Part shown: one piece after another, positions 35,736 to 44,246 of the stretch
Layout: every line of letters starts with the position of its first letter
Numbering within the stretch: position 1 is the first letter of the stretch
Assembly: GCF_003952505.1 (NCBI RefSeq)
Contig: NZ_CP034450.1
Coordinates: 62,001-126,000 of the forward strand
Source of the DNA: Mesorhizobium sp. M4B.F.Ca.ET.058.02.1.1
GTDB lineage: Bacteria > Pseudomonadota > Alphaproteobacteria > Rhizobiales > Rhizobiaceae
DNA: 64,000 nt
Reading direction: 5' to 3'
The notes under the pieces: generated by a model
The model's input: the letters and a program-made list of their open reading frames with translations, nothing else
Told to the model about the DNA's origin: nothing
Database searches by the model: none
Program-made: the position numbers and the translations under genes

Positions 35736-38048
35736 GTGGCAACTATCCTCACCGCTGTGGTCCTTGCTCTCATCGGTCTGGTTCTCGGCGGCGGCGGCAT
35801 CCAGTTGGCGGTGCTGGGCGGTAGCTGGTACTACGTGATCGTCGGCCTTGCCTTCCTCATCACCGCCTTGCTGCTCTTCAGGCGCAATTCCATTGCGCTC
35901 TGGCTCTATGCCGCGATCGTGATCGGCACGCTGTGCTGGGCGGTCTGGGAAGCGGGCTTCGACTGGTGGGATCTGGGCCCGCGCGGCGGCGTCATCGTGC
36001 TCCTGGCGCTGTGGCTTTTGACACCATGGGCGAGGCGAGGGCTTAGCGGTCCAGACGGGCGCGCGCCGCTGATCCTGGCGGTGCTGGCCTCGCTAGCCGT
36101 GGCCGGCTATTCGATGACCGCCGATCCCAGGGACATTGCCGGCGAGCTTAACGCCGACAAGGTGACGCCGACGGCAGATCTCGGCGGCAATGTGCCGGAA
36201 GGCGAGTGGCACTTCTACGGCCGCACGCCCTACGGCCAGCGTTTTTCACCGCTCAACCAGATCACCGTGGACAATGTCGCTTCGCTGCAGCCGGCATGGA
36301 CCTACCGCACCGGCGACGTGAAGGGTCCGGACGACATCGGCGAGACGACCTATCAGGTGACGCCGCTGAAGATCGGCGACGCGCTCTTCATCTGCACGCC
36401 GCATAATTTCGCCATCGCCATCGATGCGGCGAGCGGCAAGGAGAAATGGCGCTTCGACCCGAAGATCAAGCTCGATCCCAACCGGCAGCACCAGACCTGC
36501 CGCGGCGTGTCCTATTATGCCGACGGCAAGATCGCCGCCGGCCAGCCATGCGCCGCGCGCGTCTATCTGCCGACCTCCGACGCGCGGCTGATCGCGCTCG
36601 ACGCCGCGAACGGACAGGTGTGTGCCTCCTTTGCGGAGGGCGGCACGCTGAACCTGCTCGCCAACATGCCGTATCCGAAGTCGGGCTACTACTATTCGAC
36701 CTCGGCGCCGCTCATCGTCGGCGGCAAGATCATCGTCGGCGGCGCGGTCAACGACAATTATTCCACGCAGGAACCGTCGGGCGTCATCCGCGCCTTCGAC
36801 GTCGACAGCGGCGCGCTGCTGTGGAACTGGGATTCCGGCAATCCGGACCAGACGACGCCGCTGCCGACCGGCCAAGCCTACACCAACAACTCGCCCAACA
36901 TGTGGTCGACGCCGAGCGCCGACGAGAAGCTCGGCCTGCTCTACGTGCCGCTCGGCAACCAGACGCCGGACCAGCTCGGCGCCGGACGCAGTGCCAATGT
37001 CGAGAAATTCTCCTCCTCGATCACCGCGCTCGACCTCAACACCGGGCAGGTGCGCTGGGTGCGGCAGACCGTGCATCATGACCTTTGGGACATGGACGTT
37101 CCGGCGCAGCCGACGCTGGTCGATATCACCACCTCGAGCGGTGTCGTGCCGGCGCTGGTCGGGCCAACCAAGCAGGGCGACCTCTATGTGCTCAACCGGC
37201 GCAGCGGCGAGCCGATCATTCCCGTCAAGGAGGTGCCGGCGCCGGGCGGCGCGATCGAGGGCGACCATACCTCGCCGACGCAGCCGGAATCGGACCTTTC
37301 CTTCAATCCGAAGCCGCTGACAGGCGCCGATATGTGGGGCATCACCATGTTCGACCAGCTGGCCTGCCGGATCGAATTGCGGGGCCTGCGCTATGAGGGC
37401 CGCTACACGCCGCCGTCCGTCCAGGGTTCGCTGATCTATCCCGGCAATTTCGGCGTCTTCAATTGGGGCGGCGTCGCTGTCGATCCGGTTCGGCAGGTGA
37501 TGTTCGGCATGCCGACCTATCTGGCGTTCAAATCGCAGCTCGTTCCGCGCGACCAGGTGCCGCCGCCGGATGAAGGACGCGGCAGCGAGCAAGGGCTCAA
37601 CCGCAACGAGGGCGCGCCTTACGCGGTGGTGATGGGGCCGTTCCTGTCGCCGCTCGGCATTCCCTGCCAGGCGCCGCCATGGGGCTATGTCGCCGGCGCC
37701 GATCTCAGGACCGGCAAGATCGCCTACAAGCACCGCAACGGCACCGTGCGCGACATGACACCGCTGCCGCTGCCGTTCAAGGTCGGCGTGCCCGGCATTG
37801 GCGGGCCGATGATCACCGCCGGCGGCGTCGCCTTCCTGGGAGCGGCGGTCGACGACTATCTGCGCGCCTATGACCTGACCACCGGCAGGCAGCTTTGGAA
37901 AGCCAGGCTGCCGGCCGGCGGCCAGTCGACGCCGATGACCTACACGGTCGGCGACGGCCGTCAGTTCGTGGTCATCGTCGCCGGCGGCCATGGTTCGGTC
38001 GGCACCAAGCCCGGCGACTATGTGATGGCCTACACGCTGCCGAAATAG
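35736..38048 (+). CDS. gcd: membrane-bound PQQ-dependent glucose dehydrogenase
   Basis: The enzyme oxidises glucose to gluconolactone in the periplasm and passes electrons to ubiquinone. The 770-residue protein has five N-terminal membrane helices (about 1-130) and an eight-bladed PQQ propeller. Landmarks include WHFYGRTPYGQRFSPLNQIT, WSTPSADEKLGLLYVPLGN and HHDLWDMDVPAQPTLVD. The start is GTG at 35736 behind AAGGAG. No pqq synthesis gene is in the window, so the cofactor source is not visible. A truncated family-A repeat begins right after the stop. Confidence 0.93.
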   Translation: MATILTAVVLALIGLVLGGGGIQLAVLGGSWYYVIVGLAFLITALLLFRRNSIALWLYAAIVIGTLCWAVWEAGFDWWDLGPRGGVIVLLALWLLTPWARRGLSGPDGRAPLILAVLASLAVAGYSMTADPRDIAGELNADKVTPTADLGGNVPEGEWHFYGRTPYGQRFSPLNQITVDNVASLQPAWTYRTGDVKGPDDIGETTYQVTPLKIGDALFICTPHNFAIAIDAASGKEKWRFDPKIKLDPNRQHQTCRGVSYYADGKIAAGQPCAARVYLPTSDARLIALDAANGQVCASFAEGGTLNLLANMPYPKSGYYYSTSAPLIVGGKIIVGGAVNDNYSTQEPSGVIRAFDVDSGALLWNWDSGNPDQTTPLPTGQAYTNNSPNMWSTPSADEKLGLLYVPLGNQTPDQLGAGRSANVEKFSSSITALDLNTGQVRWVRQTVHHDLWDMDVPAQPTLVDITTSSGVVPALVGPTKQGDLYVLNRRSGEPIIPVKEVPAPGGAIEGDHTSPTQPESDLSFNPKPLTGADMWGITMFDQLACRIELRGLRYEGRYTPPSVQGSLIYPGNFGVFNWGGVAVDPVRQVMFGMPTYLAFKSQLVPRDQVPPPDEGRGSEQGLNRNEGAPYAVVMGPFLSPLGIPCQAPPWGYVAGADLRTGKIAYKHRNGTVRDMTPLPLPFKVGVPGIGGPMITAGGVAFLGAAVDDYLRAYDLTTGRQLWKARLPAGGQSTPMTYTVGDGRQFVVIVAGGHGSVGTKPGDYVMAYTLPK

Positions 38049-38086
38049 GTGTGTTGATGTTCGGGTGATGCCGGCCTGCGAACGGC
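38049..38086. repeat. dispersed repeat, family A, truncated copy
   Basis: After the gcd stop, GTTGATGTTCGGGTGATGCC (from 38053) and CGGCCTGCGAACGGC match the first 34 or so bases of the full copies at 2879 and 55427. The rest is missing and unrelated sequence follows. Orientation and distance from the stop codon are the same as in the full copies. Confidence 0.75.
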
Positions 38087-38182
38087 ACACCTATTGCGCT
38101 AGGTGACGGCCTGATGGACCGGCACGGGCGAAATCCTGATCGCACAGCTAGCGGCCGCTTGCCCGTCCCACGGTCTTGGCAC

Positions 38183-38332
38183 TCAGTTGCCGGTTTTTGC
38201 GCGGCCGGGCCGGCGCCTACTTCTGACCTTGACCGCAACTCGGCCGCCGGTGAGCGTTGCGGCGCGCAGCGCCAAGAGGGCCGCGCCGGCCAGCACGAGC
38301 GCGCTTGCGAGGATCGGAGCGGACAAGGTCAT
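38183..38332 (-). CDS. possible 49-residue single-helix membrane protein
   Basis: A short open frame starts with ATG at 38332 behind the site AGAAGGAAC and stops at 38183. It encodes a hydrophobic stretch (APILASALVLAGAALLALRA, residues 5-24) and a very basic tail (KVRSRRRPGRAKTGN). It lies downstream of the methyltransferase gene on the same strand. The ribosome site and membrane topology support it; no family is recognised. Confidence 0.4.
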   Translation of the reverse strand: MTLSAPILASALVLAGAALLALRAATLTGGRVAVKVRSRRRPGRAKTGN

Positions 38333-38465
38333 AAGCGTTGTTCCTTCTCGTCAGGTACCGCCGTGACAGGCGAAGCCAGGTTGAGCTTCCCTTCAAATTA
38401 TGGCGGCGCCATCAGGATTCGCGGAAATGACCAAAATGTGATGAGGCCCCGGACTGGCCCTCGCC

Positions 38466-39260
38466 TCAGGGCTTTCGTGCCGAGACCAGGAGATAGGCCT
38501 TGGAGACAGCGCCGAAATAGCCGGCAATCAACCGGCAGACGAGGGCGGTGCCGAGGCTGGACTTCAGGCTCATGGCGCCCTTGCCCCGTTCCGAGGCCGG
38601 CCATGCGACGAGGCTGCGGCGGAAGCCGCCGAGGCAGTCGTCAGTCCTGTCTTCGACCCTGATATCCTGAAAGCCGACGGCCTCGAAGAGCGCCCGGTAA
38701 GAAACGATGTCCGGGACCAGATTGGGCTTCGGCACGCCGAGGCGGTCGGCGACCGGAGCGGTGAAACCGCGAAACAGGATGTCGGAGAGCACGAGCGCGC
38801 CGCCGGGCTTGAGCACGCGCAAGGCTTCCGCGAGGAAGGCGGCGCGGGTATCGAAGTGGAAGGCGGCCTCGACGCAGATCACGGCGTCGAAGCTCGCGTC
38901 GGGAAAGGCAAGCTTGGCGGCGTCCATCTGCAACACCGTCGCGCCGGGCGCATTCTGGCGCGCCGTCGCGACCTGCGCGGCCGAGATGTTGATGGCAGTG
39001 ACCGCCTCCGGCGGGTAGGAGGCGAGCAGACGCCTGGTCGACGCGCCGAGCCCGCAGGCGACGTCGAGGATCCGGCCGCCCTTGTCCGGGAGCCGTGCCA
39101 GCAGCGTGTCGACAAGCGCCTCGCTGGCTTCGCGCTGCGACGCGGCGCCCGTCGCCCAATAGCCGAAATTGTAGAAGCCGCTGCCGCCATAGTAGCGGCG
39201 CTGCTTGCTGCTTTTCATGACCCGGTCGTAGATGCGGACCATGGTCTGCTGTGCGCTCAT
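38466..39260 (-). CDS. class I SAM-dependent methyltransferase
   Basis: The 264-residue protein has the SAM motif ILDVACGLGASTRRLLASYP, the acidic residue at the end of the next strand and a UbiE-like DAVICVEAAFHFDTRAAFL and LRVLKPGGALVLSDI. Its N terminus (YYGGSGFYNFGYW) resembles small-molecule O- or C-methyltransferases. It starts 10 bases after the P450 gene ends, which suggests joint action on one substrate. The substrate is unknown. Confidence 0.88.
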   Translation of the reverse strand: MSAQQTMVRIYDRVMKSSKQRRYYGGSGFYNFGYWATGAASQREASEALVDTLLARLPDKGGRILDVACGLGASTRRLLASYPPEAVTAINISAAQVATARQNAPGATVLQMDAAKLAFPDASFDAVICVEAAFHFDTRAAFLAEALRVLKPGGALVLSDILFRGFTAPVADRLGVPKPNLVPDIVSYRALFEAVGFQDIRVEDRTDDCLGGFRRSLVAWPASERGKGAMSLKSSLGTALVCRLIAGYFGAVSKAYLLVSARKP

Positions 39261-39270
39261 GGGAGGCCTT

Positions 39271-40644
39271 TCATGCTGTCGCGGGAAGCGAGACGAGTTC
39301 GCGGAAGCGCCCGTGCGCCGGGCTCGAGAGCGCCGGTCCGCCGCGTTCGCGCATGATGACCTGGACATTGCCGATCGGCGCCAACGTAACTCGCGTGCGA
39401 TAGGAAATGCGCGCTCCCGGTGCCAGTTCCACGGAACGCTTCGAGAGGATGGTCGCCAGCGCAATCTTCATCATCTGCAGGCCGAAGGTAACGCCGGGGC
39501 ACATATGGCTGCCAGCGCCGAACACGGTGTACTGAAATGGCGATGGCTTGATCGAAGCCCAGCGCTCCGGCTGAAAACTGTCGGGATTCGGATAAAGCGA
39601 AGGATCGCGGTTGATTGTGAGCGCGCTGATCAGCACCCCTTCATGCCTGGCGATGGGTTCGTCGCCAAGCCTCGTTGCCCGCGTTGCCTTGCGCATCATC
39701 AGCGGCACCGGCGGAAAAAGCCGCATCGCTTCCTTGATGGTGGCGTCAAGCAGCGGCAAGGATCCGATCCGGTCCATCGTCGCCGGCTTTCCGTCGAGCG
39801 CGGCGTCGATCTCGGCGGCAAGGCCCGCCATTGCGTCCGGATGCTGGTTGAGCAGGATTAGCGTCCAGGCGAGCGCATTCTGGCAAGTGTCATAGGCCGC
39901 GCCGAAGACGAAGCTGATAATGCCGCCGATCAGCTCGACCGAAGGCGGTCGCCCGGCCTCGTCGGTGTTGTTGACGAGGATGGACAGGATGTCCTGGGCA
40001 TCGGTGTTGCCACGTTTTTCTTCCGCCCAGGCGAGGATGGCGCGTTCCTGTACCTCGGCTTCCCGTATCCAGCTGAAGAAGGCCGGTCCCGGAACGATCC
40101 AACTCGCCCGTATCTGCCGCGCGATCATCTCGGCGATCGGCATGGCGCGCGCCCGGTCGTCGCCGAACAGCAGGCCGATCGCCAGGTGCTTGGCCATCGT
40201 CTTGGCGGCATCGGTCAGTGAGAAGGGTTTGCCGACTGGCCAGGACGAAACCTGGTCAGCGGCGATGCGTGCCATCTCCGGGCTCATTGTCATGATCGCC
40301 GGACGCTTAAGCGGTGGCGCGAACAGTTTGCGGTAGTGCTCGTGGCGTTCGCCGCGCAGTCGCGTCATGCCATAGGAGAGCCGGTGCGAAGCGTGCCCCC
40401 GCTTGCCGCGCCCGTTTATCTGGATGTTGCGCCAGGTCTCGGTGTCGGAAAGCATTGCGCGATAGAGCGCGGCATCGGCGATCATGAAGACGCGGCGCGG
40501 CCGTGCCGAGGTCGAATGCGGGTATTCGGCTTGAATGAAGGGGCCAAAAGCGCGATGCGCGTTGCGTGCCGCCGTCAGCGGCTCAGCCGCGAAATGGACC
40601 ATCAGGCCGAGCGAGCGCCATTTCCCCAACCTGTTTGCCAGCAT
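39271..40644 (-). CDS. cytochrome P450
   Basis: The protein is 457 residues from ATG 40644; an in-frame ATG at 40695 would give 474. The K-helix ExxR is Glu305-Arg308 (KEAMRLFPPVP), and the haem loop FGAGSHMCPG puts the cysteine ligand at 382. The I-helix segment GAAYDTCQNALAW has aspartate-threonine in the oxygen-activating position. There is no fused reductase, so it needs separate electron donors, and none is encoded nearby. It is co-oriented with the methyltransferase. Confidence 0.92.
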   Translation of the reverse strand: MLANRLGKWRSLGLMVHFAAEPLTAARNAHRAFGPFIQAEYPHSTSARPRRVFMIADAALYRAMLSDTETWRNIQINGRGKRGHASHRLSYGMTRLRGERHEHYRKLFAPPLKRPAIMTMSPEMARIAADQVSSWPVGKPFSLTDAAKTMAKHLAIGLLFGDDRARAMPIAEMIARQIRASWIVPGPAFFSWIREAEVQERAILAWAEEKRGNTDAQDILSILVNNTDEAGRPPSVELIGGIISFVFGAAYDTCQNALAWTLILLNQHPDAMAGLAAEIDAALDGKPATMDRIGSLPLLDATIKEAMRLFPPVPLMMRKATRATRLGDEPIARHEGVLISALTINRDPSLYPNPDSFQPERWASIKPSPFQYTVFGAGSHMCPGVTFGLQMMKIALATILSKRSVELAPGARISYRTRVTLAPIGNVQVIMRERGGPALSSPAHGRFRELVSLPATA

Positions 40645-40871
40645 GCCCCACCCAAGCCTGACGCTGCCGCAAACCACGGCTGTCTCCACCGGCATGCTAC
40701 AGCATGCATCACGAAAAACGGAATCGATTCTTGGATTGCTTTGTGCGTAATTTCTATAGGCCTATTCAAAAGCTTATGGGCCGTTTCGCATCCGGGGGAC
40801 CATGTTTGTCGCGAGCAGGTCGCGTCCGCCGGCCGACGCCGTAGGTCGCCGCTTCACTCACCTCTGGTGGA

Positions 40872-41807
40872 TCATTCCGGCGCCGGCTTGTGCGAGGCGA
40901 CGCCGGCCACCACCAGGGCGATGCCGAGGCAATCGCCAGGGCTCGGAACCTGCCGCAGCACGATGATGCCGATCAGCGTCGCGGTGAGCGGCAAAAGCGA
41001 CAGCATCAGCGCGAAGCTCGCGCGCGGCAGCCGCGCCATGGCAAGCTGGTCGCATATGTAGGGGATGACCGAGGAGCAGATGCCGACGCCGATCGCGGCG
41101 ATGAGCAGCGACGGCGCCGAGAAGGCCGGCGTCGCCTGGGTGAAGCCGACGGGCAGCACGACGAGGAAAGCGATCGCCATGGCAGCGCCGAGGCCGGCAA
41201 TGCCGGCGCCCGCGCCGGACGCCGCGACGCGGTGGCCGAGGACGATGTAGGCGACGAACAGGGCGCCGTTGAGGAAGGCCCAGAACAGGCCGACCGGGTC
41301 GCTCGACCATTTGACATCGATCAACAGCAAGGTGCCGGTGACGGCAATGGCGAGCGCCGCGAGGTTGCGCGGGCTACGCAGACCGACGAGCGCGACGCCG
41401 ATGGTGCCGACGAACTCGATCGCCGCGACCAGCGAGATCGGCAGGCGGTCGAGCGCGAGATAGAAGGAACAGTTCATCACCGCCAGACAGGCGCCGAAGG
41501 CGACGAGCAACAGCCTCGTCGATCGGTCGGCGCGGGCGAAGACCCTCCATGGCCGGGTCAGCGGCGCGAAGACGAGGGCGGCGGTGGCGATGCGCAGCCA
41601 GGCCATGCCGAGCACGCCGACCTTAGCGAAAAGCAGCACCGCGAAGGCCGGCCCAAGATAGTGGAACACGGCGCTGACGCCGAACCACAGATGTGGCGGC
41701 AGGGCGGTCGCCAGGGTAGGGAAGGCAGGACCGGCAACCCCCAGGCCGGCCCTGTTCAGCGTGTCGAGGGCCGGGCTTGCCGCCGCGACTTGCGCTTGAT
41801 CTTTCAT
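40872..41807 (-). CDS. EamA/DMT family exporter (RhtA-like)
   Basis: The 311-residue protein has ten hydrophobic helices in two EamA repeats, including LPISLVAAIEFVGTIGVALVG and SSVIPYICDQLAMARLPRA, which resemble the RhtA threonine/homoserine exporter group. It is divergent from an Lrp/AsnC regulator gene 90 bases away. That pairing is typical for amino acid exporters controlled by amino acid-sensing regulators. The exported compound is inferred to be an amino acid. Confidence 0.88.
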   Translation of the reverse strand: MKDQAQVAAASPALDTLNRAGLGVAGPAFPTLATALPPHLWFGVSAVFHYLGPAFAVLLFAKVGVLGMAWLRIATAALVFAPLTRPWRVFARADRSTRLLLVAFGACLAVMNCSFYLALDRLPISLVAAIEFVGTIGVALVGLRSPRNLAALAIAVTGTLLLIDVKWSSDPVGLFWAFLNGALFVAYIVLGHRVAASGAGAGIAGLGAAMAIAFLVVLPVGFTQATPAFSAPSLLIAAIGVGICSSVIPYICDQLAMARLPRASFALMLSLLPLTATLIGIIVLRQVPSPGDCLGIALVVAGVASHKPAPE

Positions 41808-41897
41808 GCGGACATTATCGCAGGCAGATCTGGCGGTTTATATGGATGACCGCTGGGTCATGCGACCGAGTTGTTCCCGAAAGAAAGGCAAATTTCC

Positions 41898-42383
41898 TTG
41901 AAACGCCTTCGAAACGAAAACGTGGACCTCGATGCCGCCGACCTGAAGCTCCTGCGCCTGCTAGAAATGGATGCGCGTACCAGCACGGCCGAGCTGGCGC
42001 GCGCCGTCGGCCTGTCGGCGCCGAGCGTGGCGGAGCGGATCAGAAAGCTGCAGGAGAACGGCGTGATCGAGGCCTACACGGTCAGGATCAATCCGGCCGC
42101 GCTCGGCATGAAACTGTCGGCATGGCTGCGCATCCGGCCGGTGCCGGGTCAGCTTGCCGTCGTCGCCGACATCATCCGCGACCTGCCGGAAATCGCGCAG
42201 TGCGACCGGGTGACCGGTGAGGACTGCTTCATCGCGCTGGCGCATGTCGGCTCGGTGGCAGAGCTCGAACGGGTGATCGACAGGATCATCCCTTACGCAA
42301 TGACCAACACGGCGATCATCCAGTCGTCGCCGGTGGCGCCGCGCTCGCCGCTGGAGCGGTTCGGCGCCTCTCAGAATCGCTGA
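41898..42383 (+). CDS. Lrp/AsnC family transcriptional regulator
   Basis: The 161-residue protein has an N-terminal HTH (LDAADLKLLRLLEMDARTST, GLSAPSVAERIRKLQENGVI) and a C-terminal RAM ligand domain. Both possible starts are TTG; the one at 41898 has AAAGG ahead and a normal N terminus (KRLRNENVDLD), while 41871 would add nine residues. It probably regulates the divergent DMT exporter. Confidence 0.9.
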   Translation: MKRLRNENVDLDAADLKLLRLLEMDARTSTAELARAVGLSAPSVAERIRKLQENGVIEAYTVRINPAALGMKLSAWLRIRPVPGQLAVVADIIRDLPEIAQCDRVTGEDCFIALAHVGSVAELERVIDRIIPYAMTNTAIIQSSPVAPRSPLERFGASQNR

Positions 42384-42456
42384 CCCGCTCCAACTATTTT
42401 TTTGACGCAATTCCGGACGGAAAACCGCTACGCACTTTTCCTGGAATTGCTCCAGA
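42384..42456. repeat. intergenic repeat, family B, copy 2 (first hairpin lost)
   Basis: GCAATTCC (42407-42414) pairs with GGAATTGC (42443-42450). The loop CGGACGGAAAACCGC is nearly identical to that of copy 3 at 59923. Only a remnant (GACCCGCTCC) of the first hairpin is left. It separates the Lrp gene from a convergent small gene. Confidence 0.75.
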
Positions 42457-42482
42457 GGCCGCGACCAGGGATCGGCAGTAGG

Positions 42483-42680
42483 TCAGAAATGCCCGCGCTT
42501 CAGCCGCGCCTGCTTGAGGATGGCGCGCCAGCGGATCATGTCGAAGGGGATCGGCTCGTTGTTGTTGGCGATGTGGAAGATCTCGTTGTTGACGTTCTTG
42601 AGCGAGCGCCAGAAATCATAGTCGGTGATGCGCGGATCGGCCGCCAGCCGTTCCACCTCGACCTTGATGTCGGTTTTCAT
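42483..42680 (-). CDS. small conserved hypothetical protein
   Basis: The 65-residue product (KTDIKVEVERLAADPRITDY at the start, ending KQARLKRGHF) is soluble and charged, with no recognised domain. GAGGAACGTGC precedes the ATG, a good ribosome site. It stands alone between two repeat-containing gaps. Confidence 0.7.
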   Translation of the reverse strand: MKTDIKVEVERLAADPRITDYDFWRSLKNVNNEIFHIANNNEPIPFDMIRWRAILKQARLKRGHF

Positions 42681-42783
42681 GCACGTTCCTCGAACCGCCT
42701 CTGCCCGCCGCCCCGTATCGCCAACCCGATACGGTGGTTTTCAAACGCTCCGCTGAGTCGTTCAACGACTCAATCGGCTTGTT

Positions 42784-42812
42784 CACGTTAAAACCTTGGT
42801 AAGGTTAACGTG
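42784..42812. terminator. hairpin downstream of the thioesterase gene
   Basis: CACGTT (42784-42789) and AACCTT (42792-42797) pair with AAGGTT and AACGTG (42801-42812), a 12-base-pair stem with a two-base bulge and three-base loop. It lies 15 bases past the thioesterase stop on the minus strand. A second dyad, TGAGTCGT-TCA-ACGACTCA, lies at about 42762-42780. Confidence 0.55.
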
Positions 42813-42826
42813 CGCGCTGGGGCGCT

Positions 42827-43312
42827 TCAAGCGCTCTTGCGTTTGATGCCGATCGAGCGGCCGGCGCGCTCCGGCATCGGCAGCGCGGCGTGGGCAGCGC
42901 GCATCTCCTCGACCCTGGCAAGAACGTCGGCGGGGAAGGGCGCCACTTTCGGCCCGGACATGTCGACATGCAGCGAAAGCGTCTCGGAGGTGGCGGCCAG
43001 CCAGCCGTCGACATGGCGGATCTCCTGATAGGCTCTTAGGCGCTTTTCGTCATGATCGATGAGCTGGAAGGAGACCTGGACCTTGTGCTCCAGATGCAGC
43101 TCCTGCACGTAGCAGACATGGACTTCCGCCGTGTAGATTGTGAGGCGGCGCTCCTTGGCGTAGTTCGGCCCCATGCCCATCATCTCGAAGGCGTCGTCCG
43201 AGCAACGGTCGAACAGCACGTTGTAATAGGCCATGTTGAGATGGCCGTTATAGTCGATCCAGTCCTTCTCGATATCCATGGGGCGGGAAATAAAAGGGGC
43301 GGCGATTGGCAT
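42827..43312 (-). CDS. acyl-CoA thioesterase, hotdog fold
   Basis: The 161-residue protein contains WIDYNGHLNMAYYNVLFD, the 4-hydroxybenzoyl-CoA thioesterase-type active-site block with aspartate and asparagine. The strand YTAEVHVCYVQELH follows. It resembles the thioesterases linked to carnitine or betaine metabolism in rhizobia. The acyl substrate is unknown. Confidence 0.85.
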   Translation of the reverse strand: MPIAAPFISRPMDIEKDWIDYNGHLNMAYYNVLFDRCSDDAFEMMGMGPNYAKERRLTIYTAEVHVCYVQELHLEHKVQVSFQLIDHDEKRLRAYQEIRHVDGWLAATSETLSLHVDMSGPKVAPFPADVLARVEEMRAAHAALPMPERAGRSIGIKRKSA

Positions 43313-43340
43313 GGGAACGTCCTTGGTTGCGGAAGGGTCG

Positions 43341-43751
43341 TTACGACGGAGGGAGCAGTCTGGACGAATCGATGAATAGAAATGCTGCCAGTGCGAAACC
43401 GAAAGATCCGAAGATCTTCAGCAAAGCCGCCGCGAAAATTGTCAAATCGTCGCTTCGTGCATAGCAACTGGCCTGAAGGATGCACCACCATTTCGCACTG
43501 GGGCGGTCAAATTCGAAAAAGCCTGCGTAGCTAGCCAATGCCACGTAAAATCCAAAGGCTGAACCGAACAACAAAAAAGCCGTCGAATGACCCCTTACTT
43601 GGCTCGATTGATAGATTTTGATCCGTTCGACTTTCGGCATCCGAACAAAGTAGATGGCGTAAGCAACGAAGCTGGTCATTCCCGCGAGCATGAATCCCGA
43701 AACAATTGATTGGACCTTGAATAGCGCTTCAGCGGAAAGTGGGGGAGTCAT
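43341..43751 (-). CDS. hypothetical membrane protein in an AT-richer patch
   Basis: The 136-residue product has about three to four hydrophobic helices (QSIVSGFMLAGMTSFVAYAI, STAFLLFGSAFGFYVALASY, LLKIFGSFGFALAAFLFI). No family is recognised. Its DNA is clearly more AT-rich and has less biased codons than its neighbours, which suggests transfer. It lies downstream of a frameshifted small membrane gene on the same strand. Confidence 0.6.
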   Translation of the reverse strand: MTPPLSAEALFKVQSIVSGFMLAGMTSFVAYAIYFVRMPKVERIKIYQSSQVRGHSTAFLLFGSAFGFYVALASYAGFFEFDRPSAKWWCILQASCYARSDDLTIFAAALLKIFGSFGFALAAFLFIDSSRLLPPS

Positions 43752-43807
43752 CGCGGTCGCATATTTCGCGACAACCGGAACCCAGATTGCCGTCCTTTGC
43801 GAAAATG

Positions 43808-44121
43808 TTAGTCCAAGCTCTCCAACCAGGCCGATCCCGGGGTTGCATAGGTGATAGCCATTGCAAAAATTCCTGCGATGAGAAGGCTTACTCCTGCGAT
43901 TGCACTCACATAGGGAAAGTTGCGGCGTACATATGGTCCGACAACCGCCTGGGGTCGGGGTGTCGCGTCCGGGCGACTGTTATTGTCACGCTGACAAATG
44001 CCAGAAGCACCAGCATGCCGGTCCAGGCCATTCGACTATGCAGGGATGCAGACTTCACAGCCCAGGCCGGCAACAGGGCGACTAACCATATTATCCACCC
44101 TGTTACTGTTGCTGGTTTCAT
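43808..44121 (-). pseudogene. small membrane protein gene with an apparent frameshift
   Basis: From ATG 44121 the first frame encodes two hydrophobic helices (WIIWLVALLPAWAV and GMLVLLAFVSVTITV), then turns polar and stops at 43906. The neighbouring frame is open from about 44036 to a TAA at 43808 and encodes PYVRRNFPYVSAIAG followed by a third helix (VSLLIAGIFAMAITYA). Joined, they make a plausible three-helix protein. A one-base indel between about 43910 and 44030 would explain this. Two overlapping genes or programmed frameshifting are less likely. Confidence 0.5.
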
Positions 44122-44246
44122 ATCAGACCCCCGCCGGTATGATTGCTCTGGATTCCTTTGGTTCAGTCGATAGTCAATGGACACTGGCGCAGCAAGTGGC
44201 ATAGAGCCGGCCGGGCATGTAGGCTAGTCCATTCGCGGAGTGAATC

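Noticed and set aside
43906..44036. Programmed ribosomal frameshifting in the small membrane gene
   Set aside because: No clear slippery heptamer followed by a stable stem was seen in the overlap; a simple indel in a decaying gene is the easier explanation.
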